A DNA stretch of 64,000 bases from Marinigracilibium pacificum (lineage in GTDB: Bacteria; Bacteroidota; Bacteroidia; Cytophagales; Cyclobacteriaceae), in NCBI RefSeq assembly GCF_012926615.1, contig NZ_JABBNU010000008.1, forward strand, positions 236,247 to 300,246, written 5' to 3'. How positions within the stretch are numbered: position 1 is the first letter of the stretch; the number at the start of each line of letters is the position of its first letter. The notes beneath the pieces are model-generated. The model saw only the letters and a program-made list of their open reading frames with translations, was not told the DNA's origin and made no database searches. Shown here in pieces: positions 56,289 through 64,000 of the stretch. The translations under genes were made by a program, and so were the position numbers.

Positions 56289-56594
56289 ATGGTGCAGGAA
56301 GACGTAGAGTATGCATTAAACTCTCTGGAGCGTAAAATAAAACTCCTTCAAACTGCTTACAGAAAGCAGGAAGATGAGCTGCATTCGCTACGAAATGAGA
56401 ACTCATCATTAAAAAGGCAAATAGAAAGTAAAAACGATGAACTAGATGCATATAAAAATAAATTAAAAATTAGTAGTATTGTAGACGGTATTCTGTCTGA
56501 AGGGACTGATACTACTGAGTTGAAAAGCAAATTAGATCAATATATATCTGAGCTCGACAAATGCATAGAGGCGTTGAGCGATTTTGAACAATAA
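56289..56594 (+). CDS. Small coiled-coil protein coupled to zapA
   Basis: The ATG at 56289 is preferred to TTG at 56283. 101 residues, almost all a predicted coiled coil (LERKIKLLQTAYRKQEDELH, SLRNENSSLKRQIESKNDEL) with leucines in heptad spacing. Its TAA overlaps the zapA ATG by one base. The pairing suggests a cell-division role, possibly a ZapB-like partner; this is inference from context, not from sequence identity. Confidence 0.75.
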   Translation: MVQEDVEYALNSLERKIKLLQTAYRKQEDELHSLRNENSSLKRQIESKNDELDAYKNKLKISSIVDGILSEGTDTTELKSKLDQYISELDKCIEALSDFEQ

Positions 56595-56896
56595 TGGCAG
56601 AGCTGTTATCCATAAGAATTAAAATTGGTAACAGGGAGTACCCGATGAGAGTACACCCGGAAGATGAACAGCGAATTAGAAAGGCGGGTAAGCTTCTTCA
56701 CGATAAATTGAAGGCTTACAGAGACCGTTTCGGACTTGATGATATGCAAGACCTATTAGCGATGGTAGCTTTTGATGTTATGGCTGATAAGCTTAAAATC
56801 GAAGCATCATCTGGTCAAGTTACAGAATCAGCTCTGCATAGAATCCAAAACCTGAATAAAGTCTTAGATGAAACTCTAAGCGATACAGATATATAA
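56594..56896 (+). CDS. zapA: Cell division protein ZapA
   Basis: 100 residues: LSIRIKIGNREYPMRVHPED, then RIRKAGKLLHDKLKAYRDRF and DLLAMVAFDVMADKL, as in ZapA. It bundles FtsZ filaments at midcell. Start overlaps the stop of the coiled-coil gene; rny follows. Confidence 0.9.
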   Translation: MAELLSIRIKIGNREYPMRVHPEDEQRIRKAGKLLHDKLKAYRDRFGLDDMQDLLAMVAFDVMADKLKIEASSGQVTESALHRIQNLNKVLDETLSDTDI

Positions 56897-56965
56897 TTCA
56901 ATTTCTTCAACTTTCATCCCTTTACATTCAGAATACAGGATATAAACTATAAAACCTGTAAAACT

Positions 56966-58531
56966 ATGGACCAATTGGTGATACCTGTTTTTGCCGCTTT
57001 GGCAGGATTAATAATCGGATATGTCATCGCTAATTTCTTATTAAAATCTTCAAACAATAAGAAAATTAAAGAAGCAGAAGAAGTTGCATTGGCTAAATTA
57101 ACTGAGGCCAAATCAGAGGCAGAGAGAATCAAAAAAGAAAAAATTCTAGAAGCAAAAGAAAAATACCTTAAACTGAAAGAATCTTTCGAAGAAGAGGTTA
57201 ATAAGAAAAAGAATCAAATCATCACTAATGAAAATAAGCTTAAACAAAGGGAGTCTACTATCTCTAAGCAGTTTGAGCAAGTAAAAAGAAAAGAGGATGA
57301 ACTTGATAAAACTAAGGAAAGCCTTGAAGAGCAACTGGAATTTGTAAGGAAAAGAAAAGAAGAACTTGAAAAAACCAGACAACAGCAAGTAGCAATTCTA
57401 GAAAAAGCAGCTAACCTTACTGCTGATGAAGCTCGTGAGCAGTTAATTGAAGCTTTAAGAGATGAAGCGGAAACAAAAGCTAATTCATATATCAAAGATA
57501 TTATTGAGGAAGCTAAGCTTACTGCCACAAAGGAATCTAAGAAAATTGTCGTTGAAGCAATTCAAAGAACCGCTACTGAACATGCAATCGAAAACTGTGT
57601 CAGTGTATTCAATATTGAAAGTGATGATATTAAAGGTAAGGTTATTGGTCGTGAAGGTAGAAATATCAGAGCGCTTGAAGCTGCAACCGGAGTTGAAATT
57701 ATTGTAGATGATACACCAGAGGCAATAATTATTTCAGGGTTTGATCCTGTTCGTAGAGAAATTGCAAGGCTTTCACTTCATAGACTGGTTCAGGATGGTA
57801 GAATCCACCCAGCACGAATTGAAGAAGTTGTGGCTAAAACTACCAAGCATATAGAGGAAGAGATAGTCGAAATTGGTGAAAGAACTGTTATTGACCTTGG
57901 AATACATGGTCTAAATCCGGAACTGATCAAATTGGTTGGAAGGATGAGATTCAGATCTAGTTATGGTCAGAACCTTCTTCAACACTCTAGAGAGGTTGCA
58001 AAGCTTTGTGCTACAATGGCATCTGAGTTAGGAATTAATGCTAAACTTGCCAAAAGAGCAGGTCTCCTACACGATATTGGTAAGGTATGGCCAGAAGAGC
58101 CGGAACTTCCGCACGCTATCCTGGGTGGTGAACTGGCAAAGAAATACAAAGAACATCCTGAAGTGGTTAATGCAATTGCAGCTCACCACGATGAAGTTGA
58201 AATGACTTCCCTGATATCTCCAATAGTACAGGCTTGTGACGCAATTAGCGGCTCAAGACCAGGCGCAAGACGAGAAATCATGGAATCATACATTAAACGA
58301 TTAAAAGAGCTTGAGGAGCTTGCATTAAGTTTCAGTGGGGTTCAAAAGTGTTATGCTATACAGGCAGGACGCGAACTAAGGGTAATCGTTGATGCTGAAA
58401 ATGTTGGAGATGATGCAGCAGGTAAATTATCATTTGATATTTCTCAAAAAATAGAGAAAGATATGCAGTATCCTGGTCAGATCAAGGTCACTGTTATCAG
58501 GGAAATGAGATCTGTCAATTACGCTAAATAA
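56966..58531 (+). CDS. rny: Ribonuclease Y
   Basis: 521 residues. An N-terminal membrane anchor ([20 protein letters not shown]) is followed by a long charged coiled coil (about 30-205), a KH domain ([19 protein letters not shown]), and an HD domain with [12 protein letters not shown] and [13 protein letters not shown], plus [10 protein letters not shown]. It is the membrane-attached endonuclease that starts mRNA decay. Gene order coiled coil-zapA-rny suggests joint regulation. Confidence 0.96.
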   Translation: MDQLVIPVFAALAGLIIGYVIANFLLKSSNNKKIKEAEEVALAKLTEAKSEAERIKKEKILEAKEKYLKLKESFEEEVNKKKNQIITNENKLKQRESTISKQFEQVKRKEDELDKTKESLEEQLEFVRKRKEELEKTRQQQVAILEKAANLTADEAREQLIEALRDEAETKANSYIKDIIEEAKLTATKESKKIVVEAIQRTATEHAIENCVSVFNIESDDIKGKVIGREGRNIRALEAATGVEIIVDDTPEAIIISGFDPVRREIARLSLHRLVQDGRIHPARIEEVVAKTTKHIEEEIVEIGERTVIDLGIHGLNPELIKLVGRMRFRSSYGQNLLQHSREVAKLCATMASELGINAKLAKRAGLLHDIGKVWPEEPELPHAILGGELAKKYKEHPEVVNAIAAHHDEVEMTSLISPIVQACDAISGSRPGARREIMESYIKRLKELEELALSFSGVQKCYAIQAGRELRVIVDAENVGDDAAGKLSFDISQKIEKDMQYPGQIKVTVIREMRSVNYAK

Positions 58532-58551
58532 TTACTCATCAAAATATTCTT

Positions 58552-58576
58552 AAGCCGGTTAAATACCGGCTTTTTT
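58552..58576 (+). terminator. Terminator of the zapA-rny operon
   Basis: AAGCCGG-TTAAATA-CCGGCTT with a T-run directly after it. Confidence 0.88.
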
Positions 58577-58622
58577 ATTTTTGTATTATTTTAGCTTATA
58601 GTTACTCAATAAACTCAGACTT

Positions 58623-60263
58623 ATGAATAAGATTTTTCTATCACTAATAACCATCTTTTTAACTACCATCATATCTGATGCTCAAATTTTACATAATGAT
58701 TTAAAGACAACAAGAGCAGATAGTTTACGTGGAGGACTTAGAGCTGAGCGTACTAGTTATGATGTAAAATATTATCACCTGGACATAAAAATTAACCCGG
58801 AAGAAAAATCTATTGCCGGCTATAATCAAATCACATTTAGAGTTGTCGAACCTACAAGTAGAATTCAAATAGACTTATTTGATAACCTAAAAATAGACAG
58901 TATAAAACTGGACGGTGAACTGTTAAAATATACAAGAGAATTTAACGCGGTATTTATTGACCTACCATCTGAATATACTATCAATGAAGTCAAGTCTCTA
59001 TATTTTTATTATTCAGGAAAACCTACAATCGCAAAAAAAGCTCCTTGGGATGGTGGATTTGTATTTGATAAGACTCCATCCGGAGATCATTTTATTGCAG
59101 TTGCTTGTCAGGGATTTGGTGCTTCATCATGGTGGCCAAATAAAGATCATCAAAGTGATGAACCGGATAGTATGTTAATTAGCATTGCTATTCCCGAAGG
59201 CTTAAAAAACATATCTAATGGTAGATTCAGAGGCGTTGACTCCTTAGCAAATGGATATAACAGATGGAATTGGTTTGTGAGTAATCCAATTAATAATTAC
59301 GATGTAACTGTTAATATCGCTGACTATGTTCATTTCAGTGATACATACAAAGATCTGGATCTTGACTATTGGGTACTTCCGGAAAACCTTGAAAAAGCAA
59401 AAGTTCAATTTGAGGAAGTCAAACCGATGATGCAATGTTTTGAGGAGAAAATGGGCTTCTATCCATTCAAAGAAGATGGGTATAAACTAGTTGAAACTCC
59501 ATATCTCGGCATGGAACATCAAAGTGCAGTAGCCTATGGCAATAAATATCTGAAAGGATATCTTGGTCATGACTTGTCAGGTTCAGGAGTTGGTTTAAAA
59601 TGGGACTTTATAATCATTCATGAGACAGGTCACGAGTGGTATGGAAACAGCATCACTTCATCAGATATAGCTGACATGTGGATTCATGAAGGCTTTACTC
59701 AATATACAGAAGTGATATATACTGAATGCCGATGGGGTTATGAAGATGCTATGACCTACATAAATGGTCTGAAAAGAAACGTACAAAATGACATACCAAT
59801 TATTGGCCCTTACGGTGTCAATAAAGAAGGTTCAGGAGACATGTATCCTAAGGGAGCATTATTTTTAAATACCTTGAGGCATGTGGTTAATAATGATGAT
59901 TTATGGTGGAAAACGTTCAAAAGCTATACTTTAGACCATAAAAAATCTATTGTTAACACAGTAATCGTTCAAAGTTATTTCGAAGAAAAACTTAATATGG
60001 ATTTAGAGCCTCTGTTTAATCAATATTTAAGAACCACAGATATACCGGTTCTTGAATGGAAGAAAAATGGAAAGAAATATGAATATCGTTGGACGAGAGT
60101 AGTAGACGGATTTAACATGCCGGTAGATGTCATTATAGGAAATGAAAACAAAAGGTTAACTCCAACGACTACCTGGCAAAAATTAAAGCTGGATGATAAT
60201 GATGTAAATATCGATGTCGCTACTGGTCAGTTTTATATCTTCACAAAAGAAGCAGCTAACTAA
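58623..60263 (+). CDS. M1 family zinc metallopeptidase (short form)
   Basis: 546 residues with a signal peptide (cut near SDAQ, residue 21). Zinc motif HETGHEW starts at His333 and the third ligand is Glu356 in HEGFTQY, 18 residues after HExxH. The exopeptidase motif usually GAMEN is YLGMEHQSAV here. The C-terminal helical domain of full M1 aminopeptidases is missing, as in other compact Bacteroidota members. Located in the envelope or outside. Confidence 0.9.
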   Translation: MNKIFLSLITIFLTTIISDAQILHNDLKTTRADSLRGGLRAERTSYDVKYYHLDIKINPEEKSIAGYNQITFRVVEPTSRIQIDLFDNLKIDSIKLDGELLKYTREFNAVFIDLPSEYTINEVKSLYFYYSGKPTIAKKAPWDGGFVFDKTPSGDHFIAVACQGFGASSWWPNKDHQSDEPDSMLISIAIPEGLKNISNGRFRGVDSLANGYNRWNWFVSNPINNYDVTVNIADYVHFSDTYKDLDLDYWVLPENLEKAKVQFEEVKPMMQCFEEKMGFYPFKEDGYKLVETPYLGMEHQSAVAYGNKYLKGYLGHDLSGSGVGLKWDFIIIHETGHEWYGNSITSSDIADMWIHEGFTQYTEVIYTECRWGYEDAMTYINGLKRNVQNDIPIIGPYGVNKEGSGDMYPKGALFLNTLRHVVNNDDLWWKTFKSYTLDHKKSIVNTVIVQSYFEEKLNMDLEPLFNQYLRTTDIPVLEWKKNGKKYEYRWTRVVDGFNMPVDVIIGNENKRLTPTTTWQKLKLDDNDVNIDVATGQFYIFTKEAAN

Positions 60264-60284
60264 ACTAATAAAATTGCACAAATA

Positions 60285-60318
60285 AAAAAGGCTTGAGACG
60301 GACGTCCCAAGCCTTTTT
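60285..60318. terminator. Bidirectional terminator between M1 peptidase and sucD
   Basis: AAAAAGGCTTG and CAAGCCTTTTT, with an inner GACG/CGTC stem, suited to both convergent genes. Confidence 0.88.
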
Positions 60319-60336
60319 AACTATTTATAAATAGTC

Positions 60337-61209
60337 TTAGGCTAATACATTCTTCATTGTTTCTCCAATATCAGCAGGAGATTTCACTACGTGAATACCA
60401 CACTCAGCCATAATCTTCATCTTAGCTTCAGCAGTATCATCTTTTCCACCGATAATTGCACCAGCATGCCCCATTCTTCTACCTGGAGGCGCTGTCTGTC
60501 CAGCAATAAATCCAACAACAGGCTTCTTGTTTCCTGTTTCTTTAATATACTTTGCAGCTTCTGCTTCGTAGTTTCCTCCGATTTCACCAATCATTACGAT
60601 TGCATCAGTTTCAGGGTCTTCCATAAGCATTTGCACTGCTGCTTTAGTTGGAGTACCAATAATTGGGTCTCCACCAATACCAATAGCAGTAGAGATTCCT
60701 AAGCCAGCTTTTACGATCTGATCAGCAGCTTCGTAAGTAAGAGTACCAGATTTAGAAACAATACCAATTCTACCAGATTTGAAAACAAATCCAGGCATAA
60801 TTCCTACCTTAGCCTCACCAGGAGTAATTACACCAGGACAGTTTGGTCCGATAAGAACAACATCTTTATTACTGATATAATCTTTAACAGTGATCATATC
60901 TTTAACCGGAATTCCTTCCGTGATAGTAATTATTACTTTGATTCCAGCATCAGCTGCTTCCATAATAGCATCAGCTGCAAATGCTGGTGGAACAAAGATA
61001 ATTGATACATCTGCTCCTGTTTCCTTTACAGCGTCAGATACAGAATTAAATACCGGCTTACCCAAATGAGATTGACCACCTTTTCCAGGAGTTACACCTC
61101 CCACAACATTTGTACCGTATTCGATCATCTGTTCTGCATGAAAAGAACCTTCAGAACCGGTAAAGCCCTGAACTATAACTTTTGAATCTTTATTTACTAG
61201 TACGCTCAT
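60337..61209 (-). CDS. sucD: Succinyl-CoA ligase alpha subunit
   Basis: The start at 61209 ([20 protein letters not shown]) is the conserved N-terminus; the longer form reads through the promoter. 290 residues with CoA-binding Rossmann [34 protein letters not shown], and the phospho-histidine loop [12 protein letters not shown]. It makes succinate and GTP or ATP in the TCA cycle with SucC, which is not adjacent. Confidence 0.96.
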   Translation of the reverse strand: MSVLVNKDSKVIVQGFTGSEGSFHAEQMIEYGTNVVGGVTPGKGGQSHLGKPVFNSVSDAVKETGADVSIIFVPPAFAADAIMEAADAGIKVIITITEGIPVKDMITVKDYISNKDVVLIGPNCPGVITPGEAKVGIMPGFVFKSGRIGIVSKSGTLTYEAADQIVKAGLGISTAIGIGGDPIIGTPTKAAVQMLMEDPETDAIVMIGEIGGNYEAEAAKYIKETGNKKPVVGFIAGQTAPPGRRMGHAGAIIGGKDDTAEAKMKIMAECGIHVVKSPADIGETMKNVLA

Positions 61210-61234
61210 ATCTGCTATTGTAAAATTTTGGTCA

Positions 61235-61266
61235 CAAAAATAGGGCATCAAGACCCAATATCAAAA
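61235..61266 (-). promoter_or_regulatory. Promoter of sucD
   Basis: Minus strand: TTTTG at 61266-61262, 19-base spacer, TATTTTTG at 61242-61235. Full match to the Bacteroidota consensus, about 25 bases before the sucD start. Confidence 0.75.
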
Positions 61267-61352
61267 GTTAACGATTTATAATTCATTCTTGGCCCTAAAA
61301 AATAAAGAAAGTTATTATCTTCATTTCAATCATTCTAAATCGTTTGTGGTAA

Positions 61353-63686
61353 ATGAAAAAAATTGTAACTAAAGTTTTTTTAGGTCTCATTGTACTGGGC
61401 ACAATTCTAGCTTTTTCTATTTTCTTATGGTTAAATTCCTTTAGCCCTGATTATGAGGAATCTAAACAAATCTCAACTTTGTCTGACTCTGTTAAAGTTA
61501 TATACGACCATCATGGTGTCCCTCATATCTATGCAAAAAATGAAATTGATGCATACCGGGTATTAGGTTATACCCAGGCAAAAGACAGGTTCTTCCAGAT
61601 TGATCTTTTCAGAAGAATTGGTAGCGGAACTTTAGCCGAATTATTTGGAAAAGATATGCTAGAGAATGACAAGTTTCTTCGTGCTCTGCAAATATCAAAT
61701 CATGCTGAAAAAAGTATAGAGAAACTTAACCCAAATTCACCGTGGGCCAAAGGAATGGAAGCTTATGTGGAAGGGGTAAATGAATATATAAAAGAAAATA
61801 AGCCGATAGAGTATTACTTATTAGGAACAGATCCAAAGCCATTTACTATTAAAGACATTTACCACGTGACAGGTTACATGTCCTTTTCATTTGCTATGGC
61901 GATTAAAACCGAACCAATACTTCAATACGTTAAGTCGGAATTAGGAAATAAATATTTCGAAGGACTAGCTGTAAATTTTGATTCTTCAGCAATCTCAATC
62001 GAATCGAATATAACAACAAATGATTCTTCTGATTTTAAAGCAATTGCATTATCAATAAGTGAAAAGATAAATGAATTGTCCCTTCCAATGTTAATTGGGT
62101 CAAATTCATGGATCGTATCAGGGAAAAGATCTTCAACAGGATCTCCTATTTTTGCAAATGATCCACATATCAGCTTTTCACAACCTGCTATTTGGTATGA
62201 AGCGCATATAGTCACACCCGAATTTAACTTTTACGGCAGCCACTTACCTGGTGTTCCATTTGGAATAATTGGACATACCCTAAGGCATACATGGGGATTT
62301 ACTATGTTTGAAAATGATGATATGGATCTTTATCTCGGAAGAAAGGCTTCTGATAATTCATATTCATACAAAAATGAAGACATGAAATATGAATTAATTC
62401 ATGAAACATTTAATGTTAAAGGAGATAGCACAATTACTAAAACATACAGAAAGACAATACATGGCATAGTGATAAATGATGTTGTAGAAGAATTAAAAGA
62501 TCAACAAAACCCGATTAGTTTATGGTGGGTTTATTTAAATTTTGATGATCAATTAATGAAAGCTTGTTATAACTTTTCACATTCATCTAATCTTAAAGAA
62601 ATAGAATCAGCAATAGAGTTAGTCCATGCTCCTGGTTTAAATGTGATGTACGCTGATACTTTAGGGAATATTGCATGGTATGCAGCTGCAAAAATTCCGA
62701 ACAGATCAAATCAAGGCAATTCAAAAATATTTCTGGATGGAGTAACCGGAAAAGATGATATCCTGAATTATTACCCATTCTCTGTAAACCCAAAATCAAT
62801 AAATCCTGAGTCTGGCTACGTTTATTCGGCAAATAACCAGTCTTTATCTCCTGTTGATTCAATTACAATACCTGGATACTATTTGCCAGATGATCGAGCA
62901 TATAGAATCAAGAACTTATTAAATGAAAAAGAAATAGTTGACATTGGCTATGTACAGAAAATGCAACTTGATAATTATAGCCATACTGCTCATCTATTAA
63001 GTAAATGGATGTCAGAGTATGCAAAAGGAAACCTTAAAACTGAATTAGAACAGTTTAATGGAAAGTATAACAGAACTTCAACAACTGCTTCTAAAGTCCA
63101 ATTTGCAATTAATAAGCTATCAGAATTTGTTTTTAAGGATGAATTAGGAGATAAGTTATATAAAAGCTTTTTAGGTACACATGTGTATAAGCGTTCTATT
63201 GAGCGAATCATCACTGAAAGAAATTCAGTCTGGTTTGACAATATTAACACTGAGGAAATCGAAACACCTGAAACTATAATTAATAAAATAATCACCATGG
63301 TAAATGATAGAGATTTCAAAGAATGGCAAAAAGATCATATACTAACTCATGAACATCCAATTGGAAGTCAAAAACCCTTTGATAAACTTTTCAATGTTGG
63401 TCCTTTCGAAGTAGGTTCTACAAACGAATCACTAAACAATTATCTATATAGTTTAAATACATTTCCTTATAAAATACATGCAGGACCTTCAATGAGGAAA
63501 ATCGTTAATCTTTCGGATGTGCCGCACTCAGTAAATATTATTCCAACAGGTCAATCCGGAGTTTATGGAAGTCAGTGGTATGATGATCAGGCAGAAATGT
63601 ATGTCAATGGACAATGGCGTCCAATGTTAATGACAAAAGAGGAAATTACATCTAACTCATCTTATGCTAGTGAATACTATCGGTAA
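61353..63686 (+). CDS. Penicillin acylase family (Ntn-hydrolase) protein
   Basis: 777 residues with an N-terminal membrane anchor or signal (LGLIVLGTILAFSIFLW). The alpha part has YDHHGVPHIYAKNEIDAYRV and GYTQAKDRFFQIDLFRR. The autocatalytic junction is GSNSWIVSGKRS with Ser250 as the expected mature N-terminal nucleophile, followed by ANDPHISFSQPAIWYEAHI. The beta part ends MLMTKEEITSNSSYASEYYR. The family cleaves amide bonds of penicillins or acyl-homoserine lactones; the natural substrate here is unknown. Confidence 0.92.
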   Translation: MKKIVTKVFLGLIVLGTILAFSIFLWLNSFSPDYEESKQISTLSDSVKVIYDHHGVPHIYAKNEIDAYRVLGYTQAKDRFFQIDLFRRIGSGTLAELFGKDMLENDKFLRALQISNHAEKSIEKLNPNSPWAKGMEAYVEGVNEYIKENKPIEYYLLGTDPKPFTIKDIYHVTGYMSFSFAMAIKTEPILQYVKSELGNKYFEGLAVNFDSSAISIESNITTNDSSDFKAIALSISEKINELSLPMLIGSNSWIVSGKRSSTGSPIFANDPHISFSQPAIWYEAHIVTPEFNFYGSHLPGVPFGIIGHTLRHTWGFTMFENDDMDLYLGRKASDNSYSYKNEDMKYELIHETFNVKGDSTITKTYRKTIHGIVINDVVEELKDQQNPISLWWVYLNFDDQLMKACYNFSHSSNLKEIESAIELVHAPGLNVMYADTLGNIAWYAAAKIPNRSNQGNSKIFLDGVTGKDDILNYYPFSVNPKSINPESGYVYSANNQSLSPVDSITIPGYYLPDDRAYRIKNLLNEKEIVDIGYVQKMQLDNYSHTAHLLSKWMSEYAKGNLKTELEQFNGKYNRTSTTASKVQFAINKLSEFVFKDELGDKLYKSFLGTHVYKRSIERIITERNSVWFDNINTEEIETPETIINKIITMVNDRDFKEWQKDHILTHEHPIGSQKPFDKLFNVGPFEVGSTNESLNNYLYSLNTFPYKIHAGPSMRKIVNLSDVPHSVNIIPTGQSGVYGSQWYDDQAEMYVNGQWRPMLMTKEEITSNSSYASEYYR

Positions 63687-63712
63687 CTAATAAAAATATT
63701 AATCCCACTAAG

Positions 63713-63738
63713 GCCTTATCATTTTGATAAGGCTTTTT
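63713..63738 (+). terminator. Terminator of the penicillin acylase family gene
   Basis: GCCTTATCA-TTT-TGATAAGGC, nine perfect pairs, followed by five T. Confidence 0.9.
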
Positions 63739-64000
63739 CATTTAAATCAATACATTCATAAACTAAGAACATAATAAAACTAATCTCAATATGCACAACT
63801 GATTATCCATAGTTTAACAGACTTTTCTGGCAGGTGTCATGGCAGGTGTAAAAAGAGATAGTGTAAGTGTGAGTATTGAGGCGATTAGTACTATAAAAAT
63901 CAGGGCATAAAAAAACCCTCACCGGAATCCGATAAGGGTTTTGATAATAAAATGGCCCCATGACGAAGCTAAAAGCTTGTCAGGACTTTCAGGATGATAC
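63739..64000. other. Right-edge intergenic region, no gene recognised
   Basis: Holds a short direct repeat of TGGCAGGTGT (near 63828 and 63840), an ORF of only 23 codons at 63839, and a hairpin at 63911-63942. A second hairpin at 63962-63981 pairs AAGC/GCTT and GAC/GTC. A gene on the minus strand may lie beyond the window end. Confidence 0.4.
63911..63942 (-). terminator. Hairpin, probable terminator for a gene beyond the right edge
   Basis: AAAACCCT at 63912-63919 pairs with AGGGTTTT at 63935-63942, with an inner CGG/CCG. The A-run to its left is a T tail on the minus strand. Confidence 0.6.

Noticed and set aside
60391..60702. A 103-residue + strand ORF
   Set aside because: Antisense to sucD; His/Ser/Cys-rich shadow sequence.
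63839..63910. A 23-codon ORF at the right edge
   Set aside because: No homology, start signal or neighbour supports it.

Overview
The window is AT-rich chromosomal DNA from a member of the Bacteroidota, most likely a marine-type Cytophagales. The signs are a SusC/SusD glycan-uptake locus, C-terminal type IX secretion (T9SS) sorting domains, promoters of the TTG-N18-20-TAnnTTTG kind instead of sigma-70 boxes, little use of Shine-Dalgarno sites, and a tmRNA whose tag reads GENNYAMAA. The assignment below class level is inference. Layout: (1) 1-9471, a starch/alpha-glucan utilisation locus on the + strand: the end of a GH97 alpha-glucosidase (SusB type), SusC transporter, SusD and SusE lipoproteins, then two tandem lipoprotein GH13 amylases. 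Surface lipoproteins bind and cut the glucan, SusC imports oligosaccharides, and GH97 finishes hydrolysis in the periplasm. (2) 9783-12894, a TPR-sensor histidine kinase convergent with a response regulator that has a C-terminal HTH. (3) 13354-24341, a very large modular secreted protein (about 3330 aa) and a small companion, both with T9SS sorting domains. (4) 24437-26638, two paralogous outer-membrane beta-barrel genes flanking the tmRNA gene ssrA and, just past its 3' end, a tandem array of three 152-bp units. Each unit holds an 83-nt tRNA-like foldable module and a copy of the ssrA terminator. This array is the least explained structure in the window. (5) 26979-28747, dnaX split by a run of ten A, so that gamma is the zero-frame product and tau needs a -1 shift. 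(6) 28773-41543, mainly minus-strand housekeeping genes: a CheY-like regulator, a LysM lytic transglycosylase, an O-methyltransferase, an M16 protease, a lipoprotein, ettA, ispD, queA, a YfiR-like protein and recA, with a DUF2795 gene and an ABC permease on the + strand. (7) 41674-48786, + strand: a putative aminopeptidase, a DUF3108 protein, a PhoB/PhoR-like pair overlapping an RluA-family pseudouridine synthase, then rplM-rpsI-rpsB-tsf. (8) 48841-51813, minus strand: a lipoprotein, an aminopeptidase P and an S1/P1-like nuclease in one tight operon. (9) 52018-63686: rpsT, radC, a DUF1684 protein, pheT, a coiled-coil gene coupled to zapA, rny, an M1 peptidase, sucD (minus) and a penicillin-acylase-family hydrolase. 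No insertion sequence, prophage, CRISPR array, rRNA or ordinary tRNA gene was recognised. The clearest points for follow-up are the ssrA-adjacent array, the dnaX slippage site and the giant T9SS protein with the domain it shares with its neighbour.
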